Of a stretch of DNA of 44,260 nucleotides, positions 41,766 through 44,260 are shown piece by piece. The DNA comes from HyVt-337 sp964428895 (GTDB lineage Bacteria; Planctomycetota; Phycisphaerae; SM23-33), in contig CAYRZU010000021.1 in the NCBI GenBank assembly GCA_964428895.1, forward strand, positions 1-44,260, in the 5' to 3' direction. Under the pieces are notes generated by a model. The model was not told the DNA's origin. It searched no databases and saw nothing but the letters and a program-made list of their open reading frames with translations. Each line of letters opens with the position of its first letter. Position 1 is the stretch's first letter. A program made the position numbers and the translations under genes.

Positions 41766-42152
41766 ATGGCGTACATCCTCATTATCGACGACGACGTTGA
41801 TTTCGCGAAAGCGGCGGCGACGGCCCTGGCCGAAGGCTCCCACGAGGTCGCGATCGAACCCGATCCCGCCAGCGCGGTCAGTAATATGCGGACGCGTCGG
41901 CCTGACCTGGTGATTCTGGACGTGATGTTTCCGGAAGATCCGTCCACGGGGTTCAGCCTGGCCCGAGAAATGAAGGCCGAGCACGAGGAGTTGAAGGACA
42001 TTCCGCTGTTGATGGTTACGGCCATCAACGCCAAAGGGCCGTTGGGGTTCAGCGCGCGGGATATCGACGACATCTGGCTGCCGGTGGCGGACTTCCTGGA
42101 AAAGCCCGTCGATCTGAGTGTCCTACGGGAGAAGGTTGAGTCCTTGCTGTAG
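41766..42152 (+). CDS. Single-domain response regulator
   Basis: A 128-aa receiver domain with no output domain. Acidic residues Asp8-Asp10, phospho-acceptor Asp52 in VILDVMFPED, Thr85 and Lys113 (FLEKP) are all present. A ~12-residue insertion follows Thr85 (AKGPLGFSARDIDD). With no DNA-binding part it must act by protein contact or as a phosphate relay. The ribosome-binding site AGAGGAG is strong. It is the last gene of the operon; a hairpin follows at 42156. Confidence 0.9.
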   Translation: MAYILIIDDDVDFAKAAATALAEGSHEVAIEPDPASAVSNMRTRRPDLVILDVMFPEDPSTGFSLAREMKAEHEELKDIPLLMVTAINAKGPLGFSARDIDDIWLPVADFLEKPVDLSVLREKVESLL

Positions 42153-42155
42153 ATC

Positions 42156-42178
42156 GGCCGGGGATGATTTCCCTGGCC
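42156..42178 (+). terminator. Hairpin terminator of the nqr operon
   Basis: GGCCGGGGA (42156-42164) pairs with TCCCTGGCC (42170-42178), nine pairs with one G-T, and a 5-base loop. It begins four bases after the response-regulator stop. No T-tract follows, so strength is uncertain. Confidence 0.5.
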
Positions 42179-42261
42179 CGAGACGGCCAGACCCGTGGTA
42201 GAATGCGTGGGATAGTCCGGAGGGGCGATTCCTGGACCCCCCCCCAGATAAGGAGAGAGCC

Positions 42262-43482
42262 ATGAGAAGCACATCCTTGCCACGAAAGTTGGCGGCCTAT
42301 TCGATAGCGGCTGGCGTAGCCGTGACGGCAACGTCGGCCCAGGGCGCGCTGCAGGTCTTCGACCATCGTTCGTCCCCCTTGGGCGCGAACGTGGAAGACA
42401 ACTACAGCGTGTGGGACCATGACCTAGCGGTTTTGTACATGGATGGCAGCTACAAGCTGTCTACTCATGACGGCGTTGGTTACACCTTCTACGATGAGAA
42501 TGGTGTGACGACGCCAATTGAGGAAGCCGACAAGATTGACGGGTCAATCTGGTTCGAGCATCACGACTTTCTTGGGGAAACCGGCAGTGGGATGAAGGGC
42601 TATGACGGCCTGTTTGCCTATTCGGGCAATGGCGGCGTGGCCGGGAACCTCGTTGGCGGCAGCGAGGATGTCAACGACCTCTACGAGACCTACCATACCA
42701 ACGATCCGGACTTGGGTCTGGAAGGTCTGGCGACGGAAGTCGACAACTCACTGAATTACCAGACCGACCCGGGCGTGGGCGTCGTGATGTACGGCAACGG
42801 CGGCGTCAGCAGCTCGCCGGGCTGGGGCGGCAGTTCGGCCTGGGGAAGCCGAAAGGGCTTCGGCGGAACGGGCTTTGTCGGATTCTACTTCGACGACGTT
42901 GAAGGTCGCCACTACGGCTGGGTAGAAGTGGGCTTTGGGTATCGGCCCTACGGCATGAGCATTTATGGGTGGGCGTATGAGACTGCCTCCGATACCCCGG
43001 CCCCGCTGACGTACGATCCGCCGGCGCCGGATGGCGACTTCGACGGCGACGGCGATATCGATGCTGATGACATCGACATCCTGTGCGCAAACATGGGCGG
43101 CGACGTGGGCACCTACGATCTGGACGGCAGCGGCGTTGTTGATGAAGACGACATGATCTATCTCGTCGAGACTCTCGTGGAGTATGACACGGACGACGAC
43201 GGTACGCCGGACGGGACAGGCTCCTATCGTGGCGACTTCAATCTGGATGGCGTGGTCAACGCGACCGACCTTCAGATCATGAAGGGCAGTTTCGGCTTGT
43301 CCGGAGTTGGCTATGCCGCCGGCAACGCCAACTGCGATACGGTCGTCAATGCCACTGACCTGCAGATTCTCAAAGGCAGCTTCGGCCTCTCGGCGTCAGG
43401 CGTGCCGGAACCGGCGACGCTGGCGGCGTTGGCGTTGGGCGCCTCGGGCGTATTGGCCCATCGCCGACGGAAGAACGGTTAG
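42262..43482 (+). CDS. Secreted PEP-CTERM protein with dockerin-like repeats
   Basis: A 406-aa exported protein. The signal peptide ends ATSAQGA around residue 29. The middle is Gly/Asp/Tyr-rich with no recognised fold. Residues ~255-375 hold Asp/Asn calcium-loop repeats: DGDFDGDGDIDADDIDIL, then RGDFNLDGVVNATDLQIM (from ~322), and a similar one near 353 (CDTVVNATDLQILKG). These match dockerin/EF-type loops common in Phycisphaerae secreted proteins. The tail VPEPATLAALALGASG then HRRRK is the PEP-CTERM sorting signal. AAGGAGAGAG precedes the ATG. The upstream interval 42179-42261 contains a TAGAAT -10-like hexamer but no clear -35. Confidence 0.88.
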   Translation: MRSTSLPRKLAAYSIAAGVAVTATSAQGALQVFDHRSSPLGANVEDNYSVWDHDLAVLYMDGSYKLSTHDGVGYTFYDENGVTTPIEEADKIDGSIWFEHHDFLGETGSGMKGYDGLFAYSGNGGVAGNLVGGSEDVNDLYETYHTNDPDLGLEGLATEVDNSLNYQTDPGVGVVMYGNGGVSSSPGWGGSSAWGSRKGFGGTGFVGFYFDDVEGRHYGWVEVGFGYRPYGMSIYGWAYETASDTPAPLTYDPPAPDGDFDGDGDIDADDIDILCANMGGDVGTYDLDGSGVVDEDDMIYLVETLVEYDTDDDGTPDGTGSYRGDFNLDGVVNATDLQIMKGSFGLSGVGYAAGNANCDTVVNATDLQILKGSFGLSASGVPEPATLAALALGASGVLAHRRRKNG

Positions 43483-43503
43483 AGCAGTATCGACAGCAAT
43501 AAG

Positions 43504-43536
43504 ACAGGCGACGGCCCGTGATGGACCGTCGCCTGT
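43504..43536. terminator. Bidirectional terminator
   Basis: ACAGGCGACGG (43504-43514) and CCGTCGCCTGT (43526-43536) are exact reverse complements with an 11-base loop, followed by TCT. It lies between the convergent PEP-CTERM and acetyltransferase genes. Confidence 0.75.
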
Positions 43537-43566
43537 TCTATGCGCGGGTGTCGGTGGGGCGGTCGG

Positions 43567-44169
43567 CTAGTACGGGTAGATCGGGCCGGCCAGTTGTTGG
43601 GCGAATCGGTCGGCCAGTTCCGGCGTCTCCATTTCGTTGAAGACATCGCGCCAGTCCTGGCGTTGGCGTTCAGCCACCAATTGAGGAATAAACCCGAGGT
43701 TCAGATAAGTCTTGATGGCGGCGTAGCGGCCGAGATCGGTTCCCAGGCCCGCTCGGACGTACCCCTCCCAGAGCATTCGATGCAGAACAGCCAAGCAGGT
43801 CCAGTAGCCGATTCGCTTGCCCGCGTGGCCGGGCCGAGCGGCCACCCAGTGCAGAAAGGCCGTGCCCGTCCGGTGAGCGTCCGGCAGGTCGGGGTCATAC
43901 AGCATCGAGGCCGACGAAACGATCTGGCCATCATGCTCAATCAGAAAGGACCGTTGGGGCTGAAAGCCATTGTTGTTGATGATGGCCCAACTGGCGTGCA
44001 TCGATGGCTCGTTGAACGCTTCGATGAACGTCTCGGTGACGCCGGGTTCGTCGCCAGGCCGAAAGTGGCGCAACGCATAGCCAGCCGGCAGGTCCAGCGG
44101 CGGCAAGTCTCGCAAGTTGGGCCGCATCATGCGAAGCTGCGGAATGTGTTCGGGTTCGTGGGGGCTCAT
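43567..44169 (-). CDS. GNAT-family N-acetyltransferase
   Basis: A 200-aa protein. It opens with MMRPNLRDLPPLDLPAGY and LRHFRPGDEPGV, the start of an acetyltransferase fold. It has a central TAFLHWVAARPGHAGKRIG segment matching the acetyl-CoA-binding motif (V-x-x-x-RxxGxG-like) and ends YLNLGFIPQ, the typical last GNAT strand. Substrate unknown. The chosen start is ATG 44169 (MSPHEPEHIP); no clear ribosome-binding site precedes it. The open frame continues upstream only into low-complexity sequence of doubtful quality. An internal Met-Met near 44127-44132 could also start the protein. Confidence 0.75.
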   Translation of the reverse strand: MSPHEPEHIPQLRMMRPNLRDLPPLDLPAGYALRHFRPGDEPGVTETFIEAFNEPSMHASWAIINNNGFQPQRSFLIEHDGQIVSSASMLYDPDLPDAHRTGTAFLHWVAARPGHAGKRIGYWTCLAVLHRMLWEGYVRAGLGTDLGRYAAIKTYLNLGFIPQLVAERQRQDWRDVFNEMETPELADRFAQQLAGPIYPY

Positions 44170-44189
44170 GGGGAAGGAGCATGAAGAAG

Positions 44190-44260
44190 GAAGCGCGGGG
44201 GGGCCCCGGTACCCCCCCCCCGGGGGTAAGACCAGGGAAACAAAAAACAAGAGAACCAAA
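44190..44260. other. Low-complexity scaffold end
   Basis: Runs of G and C (including nine or more C) followed by A-rich sequence, unlike the rest of the window. This is typical of a contig edge with poor base calls. No feature is called here. Confidence 0.6.

Noticed and set aside
43540..44184. 214-aa open frame on the plus strand
   Set aside because: Antisense to the GNAT acetyltransferase, with no ribosome-binding site and no motif.
1..44260. CRISPR arrays, rRNA genes, riboswitches
   Set aside because: No regularly spaced direct repeats, no rRNA-like conserved stretches and no recognisable cobalamin or other riboswitch cores were seen on reading the window.

Overview
The window reads as a scaffold from a GC-rich bacterium of the Planctomycetota, most likely Phycisphaerae-like. 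This is inferred from two secreted proteins with VPEP sorting tails (one with dockerin-like Asp/Asn repeats), a very long GreA fusion of the type known in the PVC group, and the Nqr and heme gene content. No rRNA or intact tRNA is present, so the placement is an inference. Two runs of N are present (208-217 and 33651-33750). The second is a false gap: the 55 bases on either side of it are identical.

Layout. 1-2236: fragment of a beta-helix-like secreted protein (minus), gap, fragment of a cytosine-C5 DNA methyltransferase, then an IS91-family (HUH) transposase flanked by hairpins. 2541-8859: a segment bounded by two degenerate copies of the 3' part of a tRNA-Gly(CCC)-like gene. It holds a URO-D-family protein, a 729-aa GreA fusion, an MFS permease and a PEP-CTERM protein. 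8913-13995: a cysteine-cluster protein and a three-gene Fe3+-type ABC importer. 14123-16559: a cytochrome bd-like oxidase subunit I with a fused heme-c domain, plus a membrane partner.

16643-26882 is a tetrapyrrole cluster: hemL and a precorrin-2 dehydrogenase (minus), divergent from hemB, hemA, hemC, cobA-hemD, ahbC and a three-part ahbD-ahbA-ahbB fusion (plus). Together these cover glutamyl-tRNA to heme b through siroheme (the Ahb route), without hemE/hemG/hemH in the window. Next come the System II cytochrome c maturation genes ccsA and resB (minus), the nitrite reductase pair nrfH-nrfA (plus), and an outer-membrane porin (minus).

33167-42152 is a compact plus-strand operon: polyprenyl diphosphate synthase, nqrABCDEF, a ferritin-like protein, a sensor histidine kinase and a lone receiver protein. 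The NqrA carries an RnfC-like double [4Fe-4S] tail. The window ends with a dockerin/PEP-CTERM protein and a convergent GNAT acetyltransferase, then low-complexity sequence at the scaffold end.

As a whole the region looks like a respiratory hub: iron uptake, siroheme/heme synthesis, heme attachment to cytochromes c, ammonifying nitrite reduction, a bd-like oxidase, quinone side-chain synthesis and a sodium-pumping NADH dehydrogenase. The most unusual items are the single-polypeptide AhbD-AhbA-AhbB protein, the cytochrome-c-fused bd-like oxidase, the NqrA/RnfC hybrid, a ferredoxin-reductase remnant at 32674-32988 and the tRNA-Gly relic pair.
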